In this document: positions 1 through 5,308 of the stretch, piece after piece
Position numbering within the stretch: the first letter of the stretch is position 1
How the letters are laid out: each line of letters opens with the position of its first letter
Assembly: GCA_937916075.1 (NCBI GenBank)
Contig: CALGHW010000283.1
Coordinates: 1-5,308, forward strand
From: an uncultured Prevotella sp.
GTDB lineage: Bacteria > Bacteroidota > Bacteroidia > Bacteroidales > Bacteroidaceae
Direction: 5' to 3'
DNA: 5,308 nucleotides
The notes under the pieces: model-generated
Databases searched by the model: none
What the model was told of the DNA's origin: nothing
What the model saw: only the letters and a program-made list of their open reading frames with translations
Program-made: the position numbers and the translations under genes

Positions 1-143
1 TTGGGGTCATCCTCTGTCACGTTTGCCTTGATTTTCTTGAGGGCCGATTCAATTTTGCTTTCGGCCTCTTTGGCTCCAGCTTTCAGTGCTTCAGAAATCT
101 CGTCTTTGGGCGATTCCTGCGATTCCTTATGTTCTTCTTTCAT
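1..143 (-). CDS. FtsL-like small cell division protein, N-terminal part (runs off the left edge)
   Basis: The first 47 codons of a gene read leftward from an ATG at 143. The predicted peptide starts MKEEHKESQESPKDEISEAL and is highly charged (Lys/Glu-rich), probably helical, with no membrane segment in the visible part. In Bacteroidales the gene directly after rsmH in the dcw cluster usually encodes a short FtsL-like protein: a charged cytoplasmic N-terminus, one transmembrane helix and a short periplasmic coiled coil, acting with FtsB/FtsQ in the divisome. The visible part fits that N-terminus, but identification rests mainly on position. The start lies 13 bases after the rsmH stop in the same direction, so it is almost certainly cotranscribed. 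No strong Shine-Dalgarno sequence is seen, which is normal for this phylum. The transmembrane segment would lie beyond the window. Confidence 0.7.
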   Translation of the reverse strand, partial: MKEEHKESQESPKDEISEALKAGAKEAESKIESALKKIKANVTEDDP

Positions 144-156
144 CTGTGTCTGTCAG

Positions 157-1089
157 TTATCTTTCGTTCTCTTTCTTTTCGGCGATGCGCAGTTTGGCGC
201 TCCTGCTTCTCGGGTTGCGCTCCTGCTCGTCCCGGTCGGGTATGGTCACCTTGTTCACCGCCTTGAACGGACAGTCGATGCGTCCGAAGAAATCCTGTTG
301 CAGCTTGCCTTCCGGGTTGCCCGTCTTCATGATGTTCTTCACGATGCGGTCTTCCAGCGAGTGATAGGTGATGACCGACAGGCGCCCGCCGGGAGCCAGC
401 AGCTCTTCGGCGGCTTTCAGCATCTCGCGCAAGGCGTCCATCTCGTGGTTTACCTCGATGCGCAGTGCCTGAAACAGTCGGGCCATGTCTTTCTTCTCGC
501 GTTCCCTTGGGAAGAGCTTTTCCACCACGGCCAGAAAATCCTGTGTGGTCTCTATCCGCTTCTCGCTGCGGGCCTTGGCCAGTGAGGCCGCGATGCGCCG
601 TGAGTTCTTCAGTTCTCCGTAGAGATAGAACACGTTGGCCAGTGCTTCCTCGTCGTAGCTGTTCACGATGTCGGCGGCAGTCATGCCGGCCCGCTTGTTC
701 ATTCGCATGTCCAGAGGGGCGTCAAAGCGGAAGGAGAAGCCGCGCGTCTCGTCGTCAAAGTGGTGGCTCGACACACCGAGGTCGGCCAGCAGTCCGTCGA
801 TATGGTCCACGCCGTAATACCGCATCCAGTTTTTCAGATAGCGGAAGTTGCTGCGGACAAAGGTAAACCGGCTGGTGTCGGTGCCGCCCTGTATGTTCTG
901 TTCTGCGTCGGCGTCTTGGTCGAAGCTGTACAGGTGGGCCTGGCCTTCAAGGCGTGACAGTATCTCGCGGCTGTGGCCGCCGCCCCCGAAAGTCACGTCC
1001 ACATAGATGCCTCCGGGCTTGATGTTGAGTCCGTCCACGCTCTCTTTGAGCAGCACGGGCACATGATATGTTTTTGCTGTTATAATCAT
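157..1089 (-). CDS. rsmH: 16S rRNA (cytosine-1402-N4)-methyltransferase RsmH (MraW)
   Basis: Encodes a 310-residue protein, the normal length for RsmH, which uses S-adenosylmethionine to methylate N4 of C1402 in the 16S rRNA decoding centre. Family landmarks are visible in order: HVPVLLKE near the N-terminus (residues 9-16), the SAM-binding motif DVTFGGGGHS (31-40), LADLGVSSHHFD (101-112), ALRIEVNHE (208-216), SVITYHSLEDRIVK (238-251) and the basic C-terminal RNPRSRSAKLR (291-301). The reading frame is open to 1182, but the start at 1089 (MIITAKTYHVPVLL) is chosen because RsmH homology begins there and its ATG overlaps the mraZ stop in an ATGA tetranucleotide (1086-1089), a classic translational-coupling arrangement. 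It is the second gene of the dcw operon and should be driven by the mraZ promoter. No disruption or missing motif is seen. Confidence 0.98.
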   Translation of the reverse strand: MIITAKTYHVPVLLKESVDGLNIKPGGIYVDVTFGGGGHSREILSRLEGQAHLYSFDQDADAEQNIQGGTDTSRFTFVRSNFRYLKNWMRYYGVDHIDGLLADLGVSSHHFDDETRGFSFRFDAPLDMRMNKRAGMTAADIVNSYDEEALANVFYLYGELKNSRRIAASLAKARSEKRIETTQDFLAVVEKLFPREREKKDMARLFQALRIEVNHEMDALREMLKAAEELLAPGGRLSVITYHSLEDRIVKNIMKTGNPEGKLQQDFFGRIDCPFKAVNKVTIPDRDEQERNPRSRSAKLRIAEKKENER

Positions 1090-1544
1090 CTTGTCGTGTT
1101 TTCTGTTTTCATCAGTTCTCCTATTGCCTGTCCGAAGGTGTCTTGGTCCATGAAGGGCTGTTCGGTCTGTTCGCAGGCCCATATCTCAATGGTGTCGCCC
1201 ATTCCGACAAATCTCACGCTTTGGCGGATGTCTGCTTGCTTCAGCAGCCGCTTGGGTATCAGCAGCCGTCCATTGGTGTCGAGGCTGACGGCCTCCACTT
1301 CCGACACGAATTGCCGGTATACTTGCTGTTGGGTCCTGTCCCACCGGTTGAGTCGGCTGCGCAGAGTGTCCATTTGCTCGTTCCACACGCTGTCAGGATA
1401 GAGCACCAGACAAGGTTGATATACGTCTTTGCGCATGACAAGCCCCTCTTGCTGTCCGGACAGCAAGAGTTTCCGAAATGCGGCGGGAAGGAAAACCCGT
1501 CCCTTCGCATCGATTTTGGCTTCCATATTGCCTAAAAATCGCAT
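1086..1544 (-). CDS. mraZ: Transcriptional regulator MraZ, first gene of the dcw cluster
   Basis: Encodes 152 residues, the usual MraZ length, with the two expected SpoVT/AbrB-type half-motifs: DAKGRVFLPAAFRK (residues 12-25) and LDTNGRLLIPKRLLKQA (88-104). The start MRFLGN is the common Bacteroidales MraZ beginning. MraZ forms a ring-shaped oligomer that binds short direct repeats upstream of its own gene and, in E. coli, represses the dcw operon. Here matching repeats lie directly upstream (1587-1616), so autoregulation is likely. The stop codon overlaps the rsmH start by four bases. The segment coding LLLSGQQEG (residues 26-34) contains a perfect 24-bp DNA palindrome. No canonical Shine-Dalgarno sequence precedes the start; an out-of-frame ATG lies 8 bases upstream, at 1552-1550. 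Confidence 0.97.
   Translation of the reverse strand: MRFLGNMEAKIDAKGRVFLPAAFRKLLLSGQQEGLVMRKDVYQPCLVLYPDSVWNEQMDTLRSRLNRWDRTQQQVYRQFVSEVEAVSLDTNGRLLIPKRLLKQADIRQSVRFVGMGDTIEIWACEQTEQPFMDQDTFGQAIGELMKTENTTR
1446..1469. repeat. Perfect 24-bp palindrome inside mraZ
   Basis: The left arm CTCTTGCTGTCC (1446-1457) is followed immediately by its exact reverse complement GGACAGCAAGAG (1458-1469). All twelve pairs match and the symmetry stops on both sides. In the mraZ transcript it could fold as a 10-bp stem with a CCGG loop about 75-100 bases after the start codon. No T-run follows on the minus strand, so it does not look like an intrinsic terminator. The palindrome is seen directly; any function is unknown. 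Confidence 0.9.
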
Positions 1545-1572
1545 ACGTACATCTTAATAGGAATTGCGGTCC

Positions 1573-1580
1573 CAAAGGTA
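1573..1580 (-). promoter_or_regulatory. Bacteroidota -7 box of the mraZ/dcw promoter
   Basis: On the minus strand the sequence TACCTTTG matches the Bacteroidota sigma-ABfr -7 consensus TAnnTTTG. It lies 28 bases upstream of the mraZ start, giving a short leader of roughly 20-25 bases. No TTG -33 box is seen at the expected spacing; that position is occupied by the 10-bp repeats, which suggests that the repeats overlap the RNA polymerase contact region. Confidence 0.8.
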
Positions 1581-1616
1581 CACATTTTCCCCCACATTCC
1601 CCCACATTCCCCCACA
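1581..1616 (-). promoter_or_regulatory. Putative MraZ operator: three 10-bp direct repeats
   Basis: On the minus strand three identical, contiguous copies of TGTGGGGGAA occupy 1616-1607, 1606-1597 and 1596-1587, followed by a degenerate TGTG at 1584-1581 next to the -7 box. E. coli MraZ is known to bind TGGGN direct repeats separated by 5-base spacers, which is a 10-bp period. Here each copy contains TGGGG at exactly that period, immediately upstream of mraZ. Binding would cover the -33 region, so negative autoregulation of the dcw operon is the natural inference. Confidence 0.85.
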
Positions 1617-1820
1617 TTTTTGTTGCATTGGGGCTTTTTCTTGCGGATATGGATTCGTTGGCGATGCTTCCTTGGGCTTGCCGGATTCTTGTGGCGTGGA
1701 TGATGCGGTCTTTGATGGGACGCAGACCGACAGGCGAGGCCTTGATATTCGTCCGATAGGTCGGAAGGGAAGTCTTATTTCGCTTCAAAACTGTTAATAA
1801 GCCCAAAATGAGGAGAGAAA
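1617..1820. other. Intergenic spacer between divergent mraZ and secreted-protein promoters; no gene recognised
   Basis: About 200 bases between the mraZ operator and the promoter of the rightward gene. The part from about 1625 to 1785 is richer in G and C than the AT-rich stretch after it and contains short nested complementary segments: GGACG (1718-1722) with CGTCC (1750-1754) enclosing AGGC/GCCT (1732-1735 with 1739-1742), plus an overlapping CCGA/TCGG (1753-1756 with 1761-1764). Reading frames cross it on both strands, but none has a recognisable domain, plausible start context or family resemblance. There is no tRNA-like T-loop. It may be upstream regulatory DNA, a degenerate gene remnant or a small structured RNA; the sequence does not decide. 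Confidence 0.4.
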
Positions 1821-1823
1821 ACG

Positions 1824-1854
1824 TTGTGGACGTATGGGAAAAATAGTACCTTTG
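1824..1854 (+). promoter_or_regulatory. Bacteroidota promoter for the secreted-protein gene
   Basis: A -33-type TTG (1824-1826) and a -7 box TACCTTTG (1847-1854) are separated by 20 bases, matching the Bacteroidota promoter layout. Transcription would begin near 1860, leaving an AT-rich leader of about 70 bases before the ATG at 1934. That leader has no Shine-Dalgarno sequence. It contains the small palindrome TTAATATTAA (1910-1919). Confidence 0.8.
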
Positions 1855-1933
1855 CAATTCTCAAAAGATTGTTTGATAACAGATTAAGACAAAAATCGTA
1901 AAAACTTTTTTAATATTAACAATAGCATTTTAA

Positions 1934-4312
1934 ATGAAAAAGAGACTTCTCTTCTCTGTTGTTGCCTTGGCCGCTGCGATGAGCGCTTCTGAGGCAAACG
2001 CCTTCTGTGTGGAGCCGTCCGTACGGCCTGTCGTGTCTTTGTATGGTGTTGTCAGCCATGTGAGTACCGGGGAAGCCACCGTTTCCCATCCTGCTTATGT
2101 ATCTGACAGTTTGAAGAATGCAGCCTGTACGTCGCTCGACGGATGGACGGCCGTGGCCGACAAAAACTCTATAGGCAAAAAAAATGAATGGGAGCATGCC
2201 TCTGGCAACTATCAGAGCGAGGACGGCACCTTTGTCGTGACCGACTATATCCAGCGCTACCGCGCGTCGGCAGGTGTCGTGGGACTGAGCAACAGCAAGC
2301 TCTCGCAGACGGTGGAGAATATGCCTAAAGGTATCTATCGCGTGAGTGCCGACCTCCTGGCCAACATCACCACCAATTTGACCAACAATGTGGACGGATA
2401 CCACGGCGTGACCTTCTCCGTGCTGGCTTCCGAGAAGAGTGCCTCCGAGCCTGTGGCCAGTCTGCACAACAAGGCCATCCGCAAAACCGTCCTCGTCATC
2501 GTGGGCGATGACGGCAAGCTCTCGGTAGAGCTTGAAACCAGCGGTACCAACTGCAACTGGATATTCATCAGCAATGTCCAGATAGAATACCTCGGTGAAG
2601 GCAGCCTGTCGCTGATAGACCTCGACAAGGCCGTCGCCCAGTATCAGGACTCACTGGCCACACTGACCAGTGACGACAAATGTAATGCTGCGGTGAAGGA
2701 CTCGCTGCTGAACGCCATCACAACGGGCCAGATGCTGATAGAGCGCCATTCGGCCGATGAGGACGACATCAACTATGTGATGAGCCGCCTGTCCGAGAGT
2801 TGGAATGACATCAAGGAAAATGTGGCTGCCTACCAGGAACTGTCCTTGCTCTATCAGGAAGTGATGGCGAAGATAGCTGGCATGGATGAGGAAACCTATC
2901 CCCGGTTGGTGGAACTGAAAGCCTTCCTTGACGGTAAGACCACCGACTATCCTGTCAGCATCAAGAACCTGTACCGCAACTGTACGTACACCACACCCAC
3001 ACTGAAGGACTATATGGCCCAGCTGAGGAAACTCTTGGAGTATGTCTTCAAGAGTGGCGTCACCCCGGGACGCGACGTGACGGCCGACGTGGTGGCCAAC
3101 CCTTCATTCAGCCAGGGCACCGACGGCTGGCAAGGACTGGAAGGCACCGGCTTGGCCGTGAGCCCCGACTATCAGAATGCCGAGGCTTACGAGACTACCT
3201 TCAATGTCGGCCAGACCATCACCGAGATACCCGATGGATATTATGAGCTCTCCGTGCAGGCCATGCAGCGGGTGGCCGATAATGCCACGGCCTACGAACA
3301 GCATGAGAATGGCACAGAGCAGATTAACGCTTATCTGTATGCCAACGGTCAGCAGGCCAAACTACATTCTGTTTATGACAGCTACATGACAACCCCGTCG
3401 GGCGAGGAAGGCTATAATGCCGACTGGACACCTGCCGGCGAGGAAGGCGTATACTACGCCAACTCCATGCAGGGCTTCAAGAAGGCTGTCGACGAGGGCC
3501 ACTACCGCACGTCGCTCCATGTCAAAGTGACCGACGGCACTCTTCATTTCGGTGTCCGTTGTGATACCTTGCAGGCTGAGCGCAGTTGGGTTATCTTCGA
3601 CAATTTCCGCCTGAAGTATCTCGGATTGGTTGACTGCTACACGTTGTCGGAAGACTCTGTCAACTACTTTGAGCAGGTCTCGAATGTCAATGTTGATGTG
3701 ACCTGTACGCTCGACTCGGCCGTGTGGAACACTTTCTGTGTGCCTTTCTCCATCAGTGGTGAGACCGTAAGGGAACTCTTCGGAGAGAATACCCAGCTCC
3801 GCACTTATGCCGGTGCCGAGGGCAACACCCTCCACTTCGCTTCGGCCGACAGTATCGAGGCCGGTAAGGCTTATCTGGTCAAGTCGGAGAAGAGTGTGAA
3901 AGACATGGCCTTCAAAAATGTGGACATTACCCAAAGCGCTGAGGTGGAATGGCCCGACTCGGTGACGGAATACCAGTTCGTCGGCGTGTACGGCCGTTTC
4001 TTGCTGCCGTCTGACAGTACCGTGCTGACCGTCACTGCCGATGGCAAGACCCAGGTGCCGTCCGACAGCGCAGACCTCTTCCCAGGTATGCACGCCTTTA
4101 TCCTGGTGCCCGACAGCATGGACCGTCAGGACAGTGTGGTGCTCGACCTGGGCGACGATGTGACCTTGACCGTGCGCAGCCTCCCCGCCGCAGCAACGCT
4201 GAAGCAAGGCGGCCGTGTATACCGTCTGGACGGACAGCTGGCCGGAGAGTCGCTCCGTGGCTTGCGTAAGGGCATCTATGTGGTAGACGGCCGCAAGATC
4301 ATCATCCGCTGA
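1934..4312 (+). CDS. Large exported multi-module protein with tandem-related beta modules and a C-terminal tail, function unknown
   Basis: Encodes 792 residues. Residues 1-23 form a signal peptide: KKR, hydrophobic core LLFSVVALAAAMSA, and a likely signal peptidase I site after ANA. Residues 52-221 form a beta-rich module ending WIFISNVQIEYLG. Residues 222-375 are mostly helical and resemble the helical spacers of Bacteroidales surface proteins. Residues 384-564 form a second beta-rich module that begins NPSFSQGTDGW and ends WVIFDNFRLKYLG, so the two modules look duplicated; such jelly-roll-like modules often bind carbohydrate, which is inference here. Residues 585-745 contain WNTFCVPFSI and EAGKAYLVK, typical of a domain recurring in Bacteroidales surface proteins. 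The end, GRVYRLDGQ...KGIYVVDGRKIIIR, resembles the short C-terminal tail found on many secreted Bacteroidota proteins, including type IX secretion substrates. I see no catalytic motif. It is probably cell-surface or extracellular, and transcribed alone from its own promoter to its own terminator. Confidence 0.93.
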   Translation: MKKRLLFSVVALAAAMSASEANAFCVEPSVRPVVSLYGVVSHVSTGEATVSHPAYVSDSLKNAACTSLDGWTAVADKNSIGKKNEWEHASGNYQSEDGTFVVTDYIQRYRASAGVVGLSNSKLSQTVENMPKGIYRVSADLLANITTNLTNNVDGYHGVTFSVLASEKSASEPVASLHNKAIRKTVLVIVGDDGKLSVELETSGTNCNWIFISNVQIEYLGEGSLSLIDLDKAVAQYQDSLATLTSDDKCNAAVKDSLLNAITTGQMLIERHSADEDDINYVMSRLSESWNDIKENVAAYQELSLLYQEVMAKIAGMDEETYPRLVELKAFLDGKTTDYPVSIKNLYRNCTYTTPTLKDYMAQLRKLLEYVFKSGVTPGRDVTADVVANPSFSQGTDGWQGLEGTGLAVSPDYQNAEAYETTFNVGQTITEIPDGYYELSVQAMQRVADNATAYEQHENGTEQINAYLYANGQQAKLHSVYDSYMTTPSGEEGYNADWTPAGEEGVYYANSMQGFKKAVDEGHYRTSLHVKVTDGTLHFGVRCDTLQAERSWVIFDNFRLKYLGLVDCYTLSEDSVNYFEQVSNVNVDVTCTLDSAVWNTFCVPFSISGETVRELFGENTQLRTYAGAEGNTLHFASADSIEAGKAYLVKSEKSVKDMAFKNVDITQSAEVEWPDSVTEYQFVGVYGRFLLPSDSTVLTVTADGKTQVPSDSADLFPGMHAFILVPDSMDRQDSVVLDLGDDVTLTVRSLPAAATLKQGGRVYRLDGQLAGESLRGLRKGIYVVDGRKIIIR

Positions 4313-4349
4313 TATCAACTCGTACCTCTTGCCGGCGGCTTGACTGTCG

Positions 4350-4362
4350 GCACTGTCAGTGC
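4350..4362. repeat. Short palindrome GCACTG-T-CAGTGC just before the terminator
   Basis: Arms of 6 bases with a one-base centre, 38 bases after the secreted-protein stop codon. ACTGTC also occurs twice at a 10-base offset here (4342-4347 and 4352-4357). The last two bases overlap the left arm of the terminator, so alternative pairing is possible. Function is unknown. Confidence 0.5.
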
Positions 4363-4424
4363 GGAAGCGCAGAACATACAGCCCCGTGTCAATTCGGGGC
4401 GGGGTTCCGCGCTTCCGCTTTTTT
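4361..4424 (+). terminator. Nested-hairpin intrinsic terminator after the secreted-protein gene
   Basis: GCGGAAGCGC (4361-4370) pairs perfectly with GCGCTTCCGC (4409-4418), followed at once by six T residues (4419-4424). Within the loop, GCCCCG (4381-4386) pairs with CGGGGC (4395-4400), giving a second stem. A 10-bp GC-rich stem followed by a T-run is a good intrinsic terminator; the 38-base loop with its own stem is larger than usual. It should separate the secreted-protein transcript from the downstream acyltransferase gene. Confidence 0.82.
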
Positions 4425-4575
4425 CTTGTCCAGAATGCAAATACCGGTGGTACCCAGCGGGAGACGGCTGTCCCGCTCGTTTGGCGGCATTGGTGGAGAC
4501 ATGCTGTGACAAAGTGACTTCAAATCCGATGAAAATATGATTATTTTAACCTTTTTGACTATTTTCACGCTTGAA
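4425..4575. other. Intergenic spacer after the terminator, with a second small hairpin
   Basis: No gene recognised. AGCGGGA (4456-4462) is followed after eight bases by its exact reverse complement TCCCGCT (4471-4477), a possible stem-loop on either strand without an adjacent T-run. From about 4505 the sequence turns AT-rich, leading into the acyltransferase promoter. The whole gap from the secreted-protein stop to the next start is 324 bases. Confidence 0.5.
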
Positions 4576-4609
4576 TTGTGTAAACTTTAAAAGTTTTCCG
4601 TTACTTTTG
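4576..4609 (+). promoter_or_regulatory. Candidate promoter of the acyltransferase gene, with an embedded palindrome
   Basis: TACTTTTG (4602-4609) fits the Bacteroidota -7 consensus TAnnTTTG. A possible -33 TTG lies at 4576-4578, giving a spacer of 23 bases, slightly longer than ideal. The spacer holds a perfect palindrome AAACTTT-A-AAAGTTT (4582-4596), a possible operator or simply AT-rich chance symmetry. The predicted leader is about 20-25 bases. Confidence 0.6.
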
Positions 4610-4636
4610 CAAACTGTTAGTAGTATTCACGGAGAG

Positions 4637-5308
4637 ATGAATGAAATAACAGAAAAAACCATTGACATTGACCAAATACTCCGTTCCAAGATGGGAGCGA
4701 AGGTGAAGTTCGTGCCTCGGCCGCTGGTGTCGTGGCTCAAGCACATCATCCATCAGGACGAGGTGAACAAATATCTTTGGGAGAGCCGTCACCTTATAGG
4801 CACCGACTGGCTGGAGGAGTGTGTGCGCTATCTTGACATGACCCTTCAGGTGGTGGGCCGTGAGAATCTGCCCGACAAGAACGACGGCCGGCTTTATACC
4901 TTTGTCAGCAACCATCCCCTGGGCGGTGAGGACGGTGTGGCCTTGGGCGCGCTCATAGGCCGCCATTACGACAGCCGTTTCCGTTATCTTGTCAACGACC
5001 TGCTGATGAACCTGCCCGGACTGGCTCCGCTCTGTATCCCCATCAACAAGACAGGCAACCAGAGCCGCCACTTCCCGGCCATGGTTGAGGCCGGATTCCA
5101 AAGCGACAACCACATGCTCATGTTTCCGGCCGGCATCTGCTCGCGCCGGCAGCCCGACGGCACTATCCGTGACATTGCCTGGAAGAAAACGTTCATCACC
5201 AAGAGCGTGCAGTATCAGCGCGACGTGGTGCCCATCCATTTCGGTGGGTGCAACTCCAACTTCTTCTATCGGCTGGCCAACTTCTCCGACAAGCATCTGC
5301 CCTTCAAC
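4637..5308 (+). CDS. PlsC-like lysophospholipid/glycine-lipid acyltransferase ('putative hemolysin' type), 3' end outside window
   Basis: The visible 224 residues read uninterrupted to the right edge. The core has NHPLGGEDG (residues 92-100), the catalytic block of the PlsC/LPLAT superfamily, and FPAG (163-166), which corresponds to the substrate-binding FPEG block. INKTGNQSRHFP (136-147) lies between them, and a DVVPIHFGG strand (196-204) follows. These enzymes transfer fatty acyl groups to lysophosphatidic acid or other lyso-lipids at the inner face of the cytoplasmic membrane. Bacteroidales proteins of this type are often labelled hemolysin, and some act in glycine- or ornithine-lipid synthesis (GlsA/OlsA-like O-acylation), which is a reasonable but unproven alternative here. 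The start at 4637 is chosen because GGAGAG (4631-4636) directly precedes it and the ATG four bases later is out of frame and stops after two codons. The family's remaining C-terminal part would lie just outside. Confidence 0.92.
   Translation, partial: MNEITEKTIDIDQILRSKMGAKVKFVPRPLVSWLKHIIHQDEVNKYLWESRHLIGTDWLEECVRYLDMTLQVVGRENLPDKNDGRLYTFVSNHPLGGEDGVALGALIGRHYDSRFRYLVNDLLMNLPGLAPLCIPINKTGNQSRHFPAMVEAGFQSDNHMLMFPAGICSRRQPDGTIRDIAWKKTFITKSVQYQRDVVPIHFGGCNSNFFYRLANFSDKHLPFN

Noticed and set aside
1..585. Plus-strand open frame (194 codons) over the FtsL-like gene and rsmH
   Set aside because: Antisense to RsmH, whose family motifs are unambiguous; no start signal or recognisable domain.
1090..1182. 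N-terminal extension of rsmH to an upstream in-frame start at 1182
   Set aside because: The extra 31 residues overlap mraZ, lack RsmH similarity and would make the protein longer than the family norm; the ATGA overlap supports 1089.
1581..1616. Possible CRISPR or simple tandem-repeat expansion
   Set aside because: The unit is only 10 bp with no spacers, and position and period match an MraZ operator.
1393..1857. Minus-strand open frame (154 codons) spanning the mraZ promoter and N-terminal coding region
   Set aside because: It would overlap mraZ out of frame and run through the operator repeats and both divergent promoters; the translation has no recognisable domain.
1855..1933. Possible riboswitch in the leader of the secreted-protein gene
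   Set aside because: The leader is AT-rich, about 70 bases, with no GC stem or recognisable riboswitch core; long AT-rich leaders are common in this phylum.
1934..2011. Lipoprotein signal (Cys25 near the end of the signal peptide)
   Set aside because: The residues before Cys25 are Asn-Ala-Phe, and Phe at -1 does not fit a lipobox; the preceding ANA is a good signal peptidase I site.
3362..4318. Long minus-strand open frame (318 codons) opposite the secreted-protein gene
   Set aside because: It lies wholly antisense to a well-supported signal-peptide protein with recognisable domains; its translation is His/Val-rich low-plausibility sequence with no family motif and no promoter.
4601..5296. 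Minus-strand open frame (231 codons) opposite the acyltransferase
   Set aside because: Antisense shadow. The plus strand carries the NHPLGG and FPAG acyltransferase motifs, a promoter and a start codon.

Overview
The window looks like chromosomal DNA from a member of the Bacteroidota, most likely order Bacteroidales and plausibly Prevotellaceae or Bacteroidaceae. Three intergenic promoters carry the TAnnTTTG -7 box typical of this phylum. Most start codons lack a well-placed Shine-Dalgarno sequence. MraZ and RsmH read as Bacteroidales-type proteins, and a large secreted protein has the modular architecture and C-terminal tail common in gut and oral Bacteroidales. The family or genus placement is inference.

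Left part (1-1616, minus strand): the start of the division and cell wall (dcw) cluster, read right to left as mraZ, rsmH (mraW), then the N-terminal part of a short FtsL-like gene that runs off the left edge. mraZ and rsmH overlap by 4 bases (ATGA), and the FtsL-like gene follows after 13 bases, so this is a tight operon. Upstream of mraZ are three exact 10-bp direct repeats with a TGTGGGGG core next to a TACCTTTG -7 box. This matches the layout of an autoregulatory MraZ operator. Inside mraZ there is also a perfect 24-bp palindrome.

Middle (1617-4424, plus strand): a divergent promoter with a leader of about 70 bases precedes a 792-residue exported protein. It has a signal peptide, two related beta-rich modules flanking a helical segment, a beta-rich domain of a type common in Bacteroidales surface proteins, and a short C-terminal tail. 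Its function cannot be named. The gene ends at a strong nested-hairpin terminator with a T6 tract.

Right part (4425-5308, plus strand): a spacer with a second small hairpin, an AT-rich promoter region containing a 15-base palindrome, and the first 224 codons of a PlsC-like acyltransferase of the 'putative hemolysin' type, which runs off the right edge. It may belong to the glycine-lipid/ornithine-lipid O-acyltransferase group.

The three units (dcw operon, secreted protein, acyltransferase) appear to be independently transcribed. All concern the cell envelope, but nothing shows that they form one system. I see no phage, IS, CRISPR or defence genes. The most unusual items are the mraZ operator and the intragenic palindrome.
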